Below, in pieces: positions 46,179 through 58,203 of a stretch of DNA of 64,000 bases. Both the position numbers and the translations under genes were made by a program. The stretch is from Glandiceps talaboti (Eukaryota; Hemichordata; Enteropneusta; Spengelidae), in the NCBI RefSeq assembly GCF_964340395.1, contig NC_135566.1, positions 2,501 to 66,500 on the forward strand, written 5' to 3'. Position 1 is the stretch's first letter, and each line of letters begins with the position of its first letter. Under the pieces are notes generated by a model that saw only the letters and a program-made list of their open reading frames with translations, did no database searches and was not told the DNA's origin.

Positions 46179-46780
46179 AGCCAGGCGCACACTAGAGGAA
46201 TCAGCTGAGCAAAATTTCACTTGTGGCAATTTCCTCACTCCGATCCCTCTCGTGTGTGGGCAACTTTAATGAGGTATGCATATATATGATATAATTATGC
46301 CAAAATACCGTAGCCATTGCTTTACTGAGCGGAAATAGTCACAAAACTATACCAAGTGAGATAACTATCTCATGCTATGACACAATAAACAGCGTCTTGT
46401 TGACTATTCCCTCTAAGGCAATAGCCACAGGTATTTAGGCCAAAGATCGACATGTTTGTCTTCTGAAATCATGAAAATACCTTCGTTATTGACATAAAGT
46501 TTCTCACCTTTATTTTAGGCAGGGCACAAACATTTTGTTCTTGCATAATTGCGACGCATGCGCTCTTAAGAGAAAGTTGTGAGCAGAATGCTCATGTTCA
46601 GGCACTCTCATGAGAAAATTCATGTGAGGCCAAAAATATCAAATATGCTAGATATTTGGCTCACGGTCGCGCATGACCAAATTCTCATTAAAAGTTTCCC
46701 CGCACACAAGAGGAATCAGCGTGAGGAAACTGCCACAAGTGAAATTTTGCTCGGCTGATTCCTCTAGTGTGCACCTGGCT
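46179..46780. mobile_element. PIF/Harbinger-like MITE with about 95-bp inverted repeats
   Basis: A 602-bp element flanked by TTA (46176-46178 and 46781-46783). Its ends read AGCCAGGCGCACACTAGAGG, with about 90 percent identical arms extending to a TTTAATGAG block. No transposase. It contains a 29-nt sequence at 46271-46299 identical to the CENPQ exon-intron junction at 44041-44069. Confidence 0.85.
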
Positions 46781-47221
46781 TTAGTTTGCAGAAACTATAT
46801 GATATTATGTAAAGTACATTGAGGTTGATGTGTTAACAAAATAGAATGTGTTGCAAATACATGTTCTTCTTGTAGCCATAGTTTATATTTCTTCAATTGC
46901 ATGCTGCTGCACGTGCATGAGTTATGTAAAAATTACTTTCAGTTTTGTAAAAATGTTGAAATTTTCATTTTTTGTTATGATTAAACTTTAATTACATACA
47001 GTATCTGTATTTTTGTGTGTTTGTAATGGTCATCACATTTAATAAACAATGCCTGTCTTCTTTTGTTTTTTAACACTATGTTTGATTTTTCACCTGAGAT
47101 TTTCAGTATGCCCAGCGTACCTGTAGCCTTGAAGGACTAATGGTGCACGAGCACAAAATCAAAATGACAGTTAGGATACCTGAAGTAATGTAGTAGTGTT
47201 TAGGCCTTTAAGACTACGGAT

Positions 47222-47330
47222 AGGCTACAATATGGCATATTGTGGTTATCTGGAAAATAAAAGATTGTATAGTTCGGCCACTATGTGTGCAGTTCAGAAA
47301 TAGGTTGGCCAAACGCATGCATTGAAAGAA
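47222..47330 (+). repeat. Dispersed repeat family D, copy 2 (partial)
   Basis: CAATATGGCATATTGTGGTT and a TTCGGCCACTATGTGTGCAG block match the family D copies at 44284 and 62628. Confidence 0.5.
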
Positions 47331-48779
47331 GCCTTTCAAAGGGTTTGTTCAAAGAGTGTGTCGTCTCATTTGTGCTTATGATTTTGACTCAGGCATGGAC
47401 CATAAATATCTTTAGAAGAAAATTATACATGTACATGTTAAACTAGACTACATATGATATAGAGCTCTATGTCAGGAAAGGGATGGGTAAATACAGAATA
47501 AGTGATAAACTTGACAATGTGTCTGTCACTTGGTGTTTAGCATGGTAATCTGCAGTGTCTATCTGTGTTGCCATAATATATTGTATACATGGCACACAAA
47601 TCATGATAATGATGATGTATATAGCTGATTTCATTCTATGCAAATCTGTGACTATTTCCTGTGTGTCACATTGCTGTGATTTATAGAATTTTTCACTAGT
47701 AGTATGAGCATATGGCACCACACTGACAATAACATGGGACAATATGTTAGTTGCCAACATATTTTGATTTTTAGAAATTACAATACTTTGTGTACTTAAT
47801 ACTTCCTGAAGATGAAGTCTTAACAGGTACAGCAAGCTGTTGAAAAATAAAAGGATTGACATTTATTGAAAAGGGCATAAAATGTCAGAAATTCTGTAGG
47901 TGTATGTGTTCTCATTTGTATTAGTCTGGATACCAACATGGTCTCTAACTAAACCCAACTTGGTAACAATACCCTAAAGGAACTAGACTACATTTGTATA
48001 AGTTCAGATTTAATGATTTTCTGAAACTTTACATTCCTATCCTTGCTAAGGAATTCAGAAACCAGAAGCAGTATATTCTTGTAATTGTAACGCTGTCTTC
48101 CATTACACACAAAGTGTTGCTGACATTTAAATGAAATATTTTTTATTTCATACTTACTGACAGGTCACCAGAATTGTAGCCCATGAGAAAACATGATGAC
48201 ATTATTGTAATACTCATGATATGCTCCTAAATATATATTTTTGACATTTAAAAAAAAAAAGCTTTAAATATACAAAAAAAGGTCATGATGTCAATCAATG
48301 AATAATATTTATCAATCATTGTATTGTTTTGATGAAACTGTTTGTTACTGAGTAGGTTATATTATGTCAAACTATTGGTACTTTTTGTGGAATCATAAAA
48401 ATCAGCTGGAATATATTGCCAAACTGCAGCAATAATAAATTATTCATGCTAAAAATCCACTGTTCAACATCTGTTTGATATTAATTTTCCTTTTAAAACA
48501 TACTAACAGTGTTCAACACGAGAATGAAGATAAGCAGGTATCAGCTGTCACACTGTTTTGTACAATAGGCAGAGTTGTAATACTAATACTATATGTTCTA
48601 TTAAATGATGAGGAATGGAAATTTTTACACTATAATCTTCTAATTAGAACCTAAAAATATTCATCAGTTTGGTAGATCAAATGTATTCCAAAAGTTTCAA
48701 TCTGTCTTGGTCAACGATCCTCATCAGAATGACAAATGATAGTAACTTAATAAAATATCACAATGATAACCATGGCAAC
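47331..48779. other. Intergenic, no supported gene
   Basis: A 131-codon minus-strand frame (47467-47862) exists but has no recognisable family, is AT-rich and lacks supporting context. Nothing else was seen. Confidence 0.35.
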
Positions 48780-49365
48780 CACAATAACTTTAAGTCCTTG
48801 GGGGGTAGGGTGGGGCTATTGAATGGATTCTGTTCATCTGTGTCCATAATATGACATTTCTCTTACATGCAATATCCAATTTCAATCTAACACTGGCTCA
48901 AAGGTGACATGTCATATGGGTCATATGCATGTTACTTTGTTTCACAACATATGCAAATTTGACCATATTTGCCATATTTAGACTACTCAAGTATTTACCT
49001 CCATATTATCAGATGCAAGCTTTCCTGTAAAACTTTGACCTCCAAGGTAAATTATTAAAATCAAGCCAGTTCCTGCATATGACAAGACACTGTGCAGTAT
49101 TTATTTGTTACCAGTATCATTTAAATCAGGTTTACAGGTAAAATACAATAAAAGATATATACACATAATACACAAACATTACATTTGGTGTTATATCACT
49201 TTTACTGAGTTTGGGCCATATTTGTAGTACAAAGTCAATATATTGCTGCATATCACAGTCACGTTTTAGTATTTTATTTGTTTCCATGAAATTCTTTTAA
49301 ATCATGTCACCATTGATAGAATTAAACTATTTGAATGGTAGTATCTCCTATGAAGAGTTGTACTC
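48780..49365 (+). repeat. Dispersed repeat family B, copy 3 (diverged)
   Basis: Ordered similarity to 42120-42710: CATGCAATATCCAATTTCAA, a GACCATATTTGCCATATTT-like line, AAATTATTAAAATCAAG, and an ending GTATCTCCTATGAAGAG. Confidence 0.5.
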
Positions 49366-51990
49366 ATTATATTAGCATACACACAAACTAATTACAACAC
49401 ATGATAATAATCATAAATATAATGGTGGTGAAGTACAAGTTTTCACTTGAAAAATGTTGTGATGGCTGTGTCTATTATTATAAATTTCAATTTTTTTCAG
49501 GGGTTTATGTTGTCTCAAACGGTAGATTTAGAATGTAAATACTAACTACCATTACAAGCCTTGCAGAACGTTATTACATGTAGTCGTTTAGATCATAGAA
49601 ACTTATTGCCTTTTGTGAGTGAATTCAATAAAGAATTGATACAACCCTTGAAATTGGCATCTTGGTATGTGTATGAAATCAGTTTTAATTCTGGAGACTT
49701 TAATCAAGAAATTGTTTGATTTCACTGTCTCTGTCCTTAGAATACCAGAGGTTCATAACAAACATTCCTGAGTACTCATTGTTTGCATTCAGACAACCAA
49801 GCATTATTCTATAATCATCAGAATTGTCAGTCTTAGATTATTGATACTAATTTCTTGGGTCAATGTTTACTTTTAAAATCTCATATGCACAGATGTCACT
49901 TTCTGTCATTAAAGGGGAACACCAGTATAGGAAATCATATATTATATCTCAGATACCTAAAAAGAAATACCCATCAGATTCAAATAATATAAGACTAGTC
50001 TTGTTTAAGGAGTTATGACAAATTCACACTTTAAAACAATCTGCATATTAATTTACCGATCTGGTCACTTTACTCTCCTCAACAAGAAATCCAAAGTTAA
50101 CCTCATCAAGTTTTAACTGCAATCGGTCCAGTGATTTTTTGACATTTGACCTTTACACACACATACGCACACATGTACACCAGGACTATAAATCCAGTTG
50201 TGTTAAAATTCTAACTCTAATACAAACCCAACTATCAAACATCACACTGAAAATAACATAAGAATATGCATCTTCATTTATTGTGTTGTATTTATTCAAT
50301 AATGTTTTAACTATTATCACTTTCTATTTCACTACAAGCATTAGTATTGTGGTTAGCCTCAATATTAAAAAAAAAACCTCATAAAAAAATTGTTTTTGTT
50401 ATGTAGAATGGAAGCCCTTGGTTATCTGATAAAACATTTATATAATAACATATTTACAATTTTTGAACTGTACATGATATAATGCTACAAAAACATTTCT
50501 TAATTTGTAGCCTTTTCTCATATTAAAAAAATAATTTCTGTGATTGTACAAATGCTATGATCTATGTATGGAATAGCAAAACATTTCAATTGTGTGATTT
50601 CTTGTGATTTCAAGGTGTGTGTAATGAATTGTCGCACTAACTTCTTCAGCCTTATGCTATTAGCCCACTGTTAAGTCCATACAACTTACAATTATTGCAT
50701 CCATGTGTGAACCACAAATTAAGTTTTTTTCTGTTTCATTTCAACAAGAAAAACAGTAACATCAACAACAACAAAGAAAATATTCAGACAAAAGTAGCCT
50801 ACTTATTCTTTTGGAAGTTGCATATATTTCATGGAATTATATCACAAAAACCACAAGGAATATATTACAAACAAAGCAACAGCAACTACTGTAAATGCCT
50901 CATGATAGCCATTCATAAATGTGATGATAAGAAATGTTGATTGTGTTATTTAGTGGACTTCTCATGATTGAAAATTGTTGTTACATATCAGGAACACATG
51001 GGATTATGTTATACCAATTGCTATGCTAATTAATTAGCATAATTAACTGTATATTTGAACCATACATTTTGTCTTTCATATTTAGTAGTTATCACTACAA
51101 CCCAACACAAGATAAAAAGGTCCAAAATTCCTGTGCATACACTGAAACAATATCATGAAAACACAAGCATTTACAAATATTCACAACATAACAATTTGAG
51201 TAGGGCAACAACTCTGTCCTCAAATCCCAAATTCATAGTACAAGATTATTCTTTGTTCTCTTCTAAATCATAATAATTATTTTGACTTGGAAAATTATCA
51301 TTTAAAGTTTTCATATCACAACAGTCTGCATAAAATGTATTTTCAAATGATGTAACAGACCTGTGCCATGTCAATTCATATGTGAAACCAATGCTTCTGA
51401 TTTCTCTTGGTAAATCACTAACCACTGGCAACAACTGCCTCTATTACAGAGTAATACAGTAAACTGTAAAGTTATATATTTAATGATTGACTCATTTTCC
51501 AATTTTTTAGTCATTCTGACTGCTCTGTTTTTCAACATGTACAGTAATTTGAATAACTAGTTATTAAGCTGTCATATCTATTGTGTCCCAGCTAAATTTA
51601 TATGACTCTATATTTTGACAAGAAAGGGCTGATAATCAATTGCTTTCAGACACAATTCTGTCTATGAAATCTTGTATTTTGTGAATTGTCATGGTTCTGA
51701 TGACTTGATCAAATTTATACACTAGTAATAGTTCAAACTTACGTATCAGATAAATGATCAAACATACAAAACATACATTACTGACAAGGATTACAAGAAT
51801 GCATACATCTCGAAAGGTTTATGATATTTTTTTCTTGAAATTGATTGCACATTATGTTCATTGCACATTCATAGAACACAAAATCCATCACACATTGTCA
51901 AATGACAATTCAATCTGTAACAGTAAACTACAAAAAGGGAAGATGAGATGGCTTAAATGAAAAGTAGCACCAATGGCATTGTTGCACATC
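49366..51990. other. Intergenic, no supported gene
   Basis: AT-rich. The only recognisable piece is CAATCGGTCCAGTGATTTTT at about 50121, shared with the composite repeat region at 52.9 kb. Confidence 0.35.
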
Positions 51991-51994
51991 TCTA

Positions 51995-52057
51995 CAGTTT
52001 TGACCAAAAATGACATTTTTTTACCCAAATCACACATCTGTGATGCGATCATGTCAG

Positions 52058-52102
<45 letters not shown>

Positions 52103-53205
52103 CGCGCGCGCGCTGACAGACACTGCACCATGCGTATAGCGCTACTGAACCTTGTCAGTTCAGTTGTGCTGAAAAGTATGATGGTAATATTTTTTTTATG
52201 GTTGACTCTATTGGCTGATATAATAATGTTAATAATGTTGGGTTCTTATATAGCGCTTTCCCACACCGTGCTCAAAGCGCTTTACAATTATTACCCCTGG
52301 CTCGGATCAGAACGGCACAACGTATGTTGTGACCGGCTTGGAATCTACAGGTTGCAGGTTCGAGCAGGTTCGAGCCCTGTCCAGCAGTTTTTGAGTTTCG
52401 GTCATCCACACACTCACACCACACTACTGAACTTCACTAGTTCAGTTGCACTAAAAATGTGCAAAACATTTGTTATTGTACATACAATCCATTGCAGCCA
52501 TTTAAGCGCATAGGAATAAAGCCTTCACATTGCAACCTACATCCTACCAGGTCCCCAATTATACAGCTGGGTTAACTGAGGCACAGTTGTGGTTCAAATC
52601 TTGCCCAAGGACTTTAGCCACTCAGAAACAAACAGCAGGCAGCGACAGGGCTCGAACCTGCAACCTGTAGATTCCAAGCCGGTCACGCTAACCATTCACC
52701 CATCACGACTCCACAATCTCTGATTATAATCAACAGTATTACCATTTATAGTGGCCATATGGATGAAGATTTGGTATTTATTTTGGATTTTTAATTTATA
52801 AAACAATTTTATCATGGCTTCCTACTTGATCTGCCCAGTAGTTTTTGAGTTCAAGTTTTTTGACCAAAAATAACATTTTTTACCCAGATCACATGCCTGT
52901 GAGGTGATCATTTTGCTTTGAATAATTTCCAACTAGACACTACAAGTAATGTCCCCACCAAATACCAAGGCAATCGGTCCAGCAGTTTTTGAGTTTCGGT
53001 CATCCACACACTCACACCACACTACTGAACTTCACTAGTTCAGTTGCACTAAAAATGTGCAAAACATTTGTTATTGTACATACAATAACAACAGTTGACA
53101 TATTTCTTAATCTTTTGCAATGTATTGTTTTTCAAGTAGAAAGCCATGATAACATTGTTTTATAAATTAAAAATCCAAAATAAATACCAACTCCTCATCA
53201 ACATG
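51995..53205. repeat. Composite repeat region: SINE, CA repeat, 112-bp duplication, inverted repeat
   Basis: 52225-52720 carries a minus-strand tRNA-SINE (B box GGTTCGAGCC, tail AAAGCGCTTTGAGCAC). A foreign block, 52379-52490, interrupts it. That block recurs exactly at 52977-53088 (CCAGCAGTTTTTGAGTTTCG onward). 52755-52832 is mirrored at 53143-53205 (TGGTATTTATTTTGGATTTT). (CA)n lies at 52059-52100. Part of the SINE head is duplicated in inverted form around the insert. Confidence 0.75.
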
Positions 53206-54750
53206 GCAACTTAACACTAACAGCACAGTAAACCGTAAAAAGTATTCTTCCGAGGATAAAAGATGATGGATGGATTCATCCTGTGATTTCTTGGGAGGGT
53301 GTATGGAACAGATTTACATAACAACAGGTTTCTTTTACTATGCAGATGTCTACAGGACAACAAAATTATCTAGTTTTAAGGAATGCAGTTTATGGCAGGT
53401 GCATAATACCTGAGAAATATCACTTCAAATGGAATGTAAAAAATTTGGACTTTATACTTATGTTTTACTGATTCAAAAATAAAGAAAACCAACTATTTAG
53501 AAAGTCTCTACTCTGTATCTTAACTACGAAACAAGATCACAGAACAGTCAGTTACACAGGGTAGAGAAGCTATGTCCTAAAATGTGTAATTGATTGTTTG
53601 GTAGTTAAGATCCAGTGTATAAAAACAGCAAGTCTAGTACAAGAAAACAACTCTATTACATTGTATCTATATTGTACATGTACTATCAGCATATTACAGA
53701 CTCAAACTTTAAGAAATCTAGTAGAGTTTGTTGAAACTAGAATTAATCACACAAATATCACACATAATTTACCATAAATCAATTCCCTTAAAGTAATGGT
53801 AATTTGAAAATGATAATATCCATTTTGGGTAGTAACTCAGCTGTTGTGGTGGTGGTGGTGGTGGTTGTGGGATGAGTAAGATCTTGTGATAAAGATTGTC
53901 AGTCATTAAAAGTACATATCCTATCATCTAATTAGACCGTATCATAAAAGTTAAGTAGATTGTTAATGTAATTATTAAGTAGTACTGTACATGTGTTCAT
54001 ACTTTCCAATGTTTGGCAAATCCATGATCTCTGATTGTTTTTCTCAGAGAGAAAGTCAAATAATATGCACTGCTTTTAAATTCATGTCTACCATTACATT
54101 TTATAACAGTATTAATTCTTACAAACCACATGTGGGTTTTTTTTAACTTATTTTTTATCTGCGAAACTACATCAATTTCCATTCTCAACATTTACGTTTA
54201 TATGTGGTAATAAAGTTATTATTATTATTATTATTATTTAATTATTATGATCTTTAGAAGTTTATCTAATGTTCTTTCATACTTTTGATTCATTCTAAAC
54301 AAAAGTGCTTTTTGGGATGAAAACTTGGAAGCATGATTGTGTTTGAACATTTTTGAGCTGTATCAGAATTATAATGTTGTACATACTATATTGATAGAAA
54401 ATATCATTGAAAACGTGACTCATTTTGAAAATTTGAAAGTATAATCGTCTTCTTTTGAGAAAGTGGAGTTGTGTCTGAATTATAATCTTTACGTACTATA
54501 TCTAGCCATTATTATGATAGAAAATATTACCAAAAACATGATCAAAAAAATGAATTAGCATAGGTGTAGAGGAATATGCAACGTGACTTTTAAAACCAAT
54601 ATGGTCAGAAACATGTGGTTTTTATTATAGTTATGTTTTTTCAATAAATTATGATAAATGTTAGTATGTTATTCATCAATATGCTAATTACTTAAAAAAT
54701 TACAGAAATTAACATTATTGCATAGATTAAATGTTTGCCAACTTTCTTAG
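53206..54750. other. Intergenic, no supported gene
   Basis: Short (GGT)n near 53845-53865 and (ATT)n near 54215-54245 are the only features. Confidence 0.4.
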
Positions 54751-54762
54751 CCAGTGTTTCTG

Positions 54763-54988
54763 TAGACTCTCTCACAGTCCTAGGAGCTTCACATTGCTAA
54801 GAGCTATTTTACATGTACTGATATCTACTGTATAATTGTACTCAAATATCCTTGTACTGTAGACCCTCATTGATCACATAGGGCTAACCTTTTGTTGACG
54901 TGCTACTGCAGTGCTCCGTGTTACTGCAAAGCCCCACAATAACAGCCCTTTTAGCGATGCCACACTCTGTGGTTTGTGAGAGAGTCTA
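54763..54988. mobile_element. Small MULE-like MITE, 9-11 bp target duplication
   Basis: A 226-bp element with perfect ends TAGACTCTCTCACA...TGTGAGAGAGTCTA and further degenerate pairing inward. It is flanked by GTGTTTCTG at 54754-54762 and 54989-54997. The duplication length (9, or 11 if the A/T ends are counted) fits Mutator-like elements. Confidence 0.82.
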
Positions 54989-55015
54989 GTGTTTCTGTTG
55001 TGGACAGAAAGTTTC

Positions 55016-55021
55016 TTTATT
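55016..55021 (-). terminator. Polyadenylation signal of the membrane-protein gene
   Basis: AATAAA on the minus strand, about 160 bp past the stop codon at 55181. Confidence 0.5.
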
Positions 55022-55180
55022 GCTTTTTCCCTTGTTTTTCACCTCAAATTTTACAGTGTATTGTACAGGAGTCATTGTCAATTTTACCAGTATTGTTACT
55101 TGAAATCTCAAACCTCACAAAACACTGTACTGTGGTGGGCTAGTTAATACAAATTTCCATGCAGTGCAAAACTACACATC

Positions 55181-57696
55181 TCAAAGATAATCATCATCTG
55201 AAGACTCTCCATCTACAATGTTTGTCAGATCCTTCTTTCCATTCTGAACTGTGTCACTGTGGTAACCATTGCTGGATGACTTTGATGGTTTCCTCTTCAA
55301 AAGAGCTGCAAAAATAAAATATTGTTACAGGTTATGTACATGTTACATTTTGTGAAGTGTAAAACCTTGACAAATATGTTGTAAGTGATGACAGAATCAT
55401 TCAAACTTAACAACGATCCCAAATTCCCCTTTCCAGCAAAAGAAATCTCCTTTTTTGGGAACTATTTTGACCACATTTACCTACTGATACAAAAACCATA
55501 CCAAAACATACCTGCAACACTTAATGAATCTCTTCTATCATGTTTATGCCATCTCTTTAATTTCCCATGCCTTTTCTTCCATAGCCCAGTGTATAACACA
55601 GCACCAGTTAGTAATAAGAGAAGAAACGTTAGACTTCCCAATGCCCACAAGGCATCCTTATTTCTTCCTGTTGGTACACGGACTTGGATACAATTATTGC
55701 CTTCACATGGTGTCACAGTCTTTGTCACTGACTGTGCAGTGTCTGCGGCATGTTTAGCAACCGACTCAGTTGCCTTTTTGATTGGATTTGTGACTTCATC
55801 AGCAACTAAAGTTTTTTCTGTTGCTTGAACAGTTTTAGGCATTTGTACTTGCTGTGTAGGATGCTCACCATTTTCCATACCATTTCCATTAACTTGTTCA
55901 GGTGAAATCATAGGTGCTAGAGCAGGTAATTTTGCTGGTGTAATGTTCTCTGGAGTAGGTTTAATTGTAGGTTGTTGAATTTCTTCTGAAGGAATAGGGT
56001 CCTTTTGATCTTCACCTTGAATGATACTTCCTTTACTGTCTTGTGTAAGTGATTGTACTTTTTCTGTTGGTGCTTTCAAGGTGACACTTTTCACATGATT
56101 TAGGGGTGCTGTTCCTTCCATATGTTTTGTTGTGATCTTTAGTTTCTGTGTTGGTGTCAATTTCAGTAGGACGTTTTCCACAGGCACTGATTTCACTGTT
56201 ACTTGACCTCCCTGTTCCTGGCTATCAACTGGGTGAGGTTTTACTGTGGGACCTGGTTCAGCTGCTGGCAGACCATGAGCATCTAAATTCTGTTCAGAAT
56301 TCTCACTGGTGATTGCATTTAAAGGTGTTGGGATTTTTGTAGGACCTGTAGGTACATGTTGCTCACTCCTTTTTGATCTCTTTTTTTGCATAGATTTTAT
56401 AATCTGTTCAAATTTATTTAATGAGTTCTGTAATTCTTTCCAATTCGATACCTCCTTGCTATTTCTATCTAACTGTACACTTTCCTGTAAATAAGTAAAA
56501 TATCTAGTTAATTCAACAAACTTGTACTAGCATAATGTAACCAGATTTTAATCATGTAAGCAGACATCTATCTTCAATGTCTGTGATCTAAGTAACCATT
56601 TATATTCAATTTCATTAGACATCAGGCATTTCTTTCAAAACAACATAATTTTCATTAAAATTTAAATGATTACATGAATCCATTAAACATTGATTAACAA
56701 ACATCCTCAAAACTATTTCAACACAATACAAAATGCAAAACAATTACAATTTCAAACATTAGGATTAAAAAGGAACCCTGATTTCTGAAGAACACTTGCA
56801 TGCTATATCTCTATGAATACCATAACTAGCCAAAGTAGAGGAATTTGCCAATGGTAAGTCATATAGCTTGTTAATTCTGTATGGGAGGTGATATCATATA
56901 TTGTACAGTAAACTACATGTATCTATACTATGAGTGGGTAGTTAATTCTGTATGGGAGGTGATATCATATACTGTACAGTAAACTACATGTATCTATACT
57001 ATGAGTGGGTAGTTTATATAAATTAATGTAGCATAACACTGCTGCCTGGTATCACTAAACTTTAGACAGGGTGAGCTTGATGATAATTTGTTAATGCTGG
57101 GCAAGGTTCACTCTCCAGAGTGACTCTGTGCCACGCAAGCAAGGTACCAGCAGAAAGCCTAATCCTCAACAGTAAACAAAGTTTTGAATATAGATATTTA
57201 TTTTTGTAATTTATCGCATTTTGATATTATCATACCAAAAACAGGAATATCATTGATAATGACAAGAGTTTCAGAAAATACGATAATTTGACCACAAAAA
57301 TTGTTAAAGGGTCTGTAGACTGTACAGTAAACACTGTACCAGTGACACTGCTACCCTTTATAATGTTTTTCAAAACAAATAAACAATACTCTGTCATGAT
57401 ATATTCAGTAATTAGAATCATTTTGAGGCAAAGTTTGACAAATTGTATACGCTGACTACTACCGTATTTCCGATGAAACCCACCTCTTCAAACATGCTGT
57501 CCTCGCCATAGACAGAACGATTTTTCCTTGACTTGAAGTTAATCAAACTCCGAACTTCTTCAAGTTCATCTTTCTCGAGCACCGTGTTGTGACTGTCGAT
57601 GACTTTTATGGGCTTACTATGAATTTCTGTACTCCACTGCCCAAAAACGACAAGGCTTACGAAAAAGAAACATCGTAACCTCCCTATGGTTGTCAT
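55181..57696 (-). CDS. Unrecognised type I single-pass membrane protein
   Basis: Three coding exons, 57696-57484, 56484-55512 and 55305-55181, join in phase through AG/GT sites to give 436 aa. I do not recognise a family. Visible features: an N-terminal signal peptide (hydrophobic about residues 8-20, CFFFVSLVVFG) and a possible furin site RSKR at about 107-110. A long Pro/Thr/Lys-rich, low-complexity ectodomain carries few cysteines (a C-x4-C pair at about 331 and 336). One membrane helix lies at about 348-372 (ALGSLTFLLLLLTGAVLY), followed by a basic KKRHGKLKRWHK stop-transfer. The cytoplasmic tail ends in an acidic ESSDDDYL, with GYHSD and DDYL as possible sorting or phosphorylation motifs. 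The layout recalls trans-Golgi or cell-surface sialomucin-like proteins such as TGOLN2, but no sequence identity supports that. It is head-to-head with PPIL2. Confidence 0.8.
56869..57010. repeat. 71-bp tandem duplication
   Basis: GTTAATTCTGTATGGGAGGT through CTATGAGTGGGTA occurs twice with one difference. It lies in the intron of the membrane-protein gene. Confidence 0.9.
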
Positions 57697-58203
57697 TTTG
57701 ACAATAATGTCCTATTTAAAAGTCCATCAAATGCTCGGTGAGCTCAGGTGACAGAGCGATACACACGTACAATTTTCTACACTCGTATCCTATTTATAAA
57801 CACGATAAGTTTATACAGTATCTTTTATACACAACCTGTGGGTTCACACATCTATTTTGACTTTTCGTAAAATTAATAGCATTCAAATAAGATATTATCA
57901 CGCTAAAATCAAACAAATTAAACAATTTCATTTTAACAAAATTCATTTATTTACATGTTTTGAAGAATACTATTTTTCTGGTGACATATTTTGAACGAAT
58001 ACTGTTGCTATAATTCTCGGCTATGACTCTTCCAATATATTGGTGGTATCGTTATGTAGCATGTGTAGTTTACAATATGGGAAGTCGTTGACAAACGAAT
58101 GGAATCGCCCATAAGCACTTCCTGTACGCGAATTTTGTATGCCGTCAACTTCTGTGTATTTGTGATTTGTTTGGAAGGAATAAAACCATAGCATTCAAGC
58201 AAG
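57697..58203. promoter_or_regulatory. Shared upstream region of the membrane-protein gene and PPIL2
   Basis: About 0.5 kb between two divergent start codons. Candidate motifs are CCAATATATTGG near 58031 (CCAAT on both strands) and ACTTCCTG at 58117-58124 (ETS-type). No TATA box was assigned. Confidence 0.45.

Noticed and set aside
47467-47862. 131-codon minus-strand frame
   Set aside because: Hydrophobic and AT-driven composition, no recognised domain, no flanking splice signals or neighbour relation; not enough to call a gene.
52010-52513. 167-codon plus-strand frame
   Set aside because: Composed of a CA microsatellite, SINE sequence and the duplicated 112-bp block.
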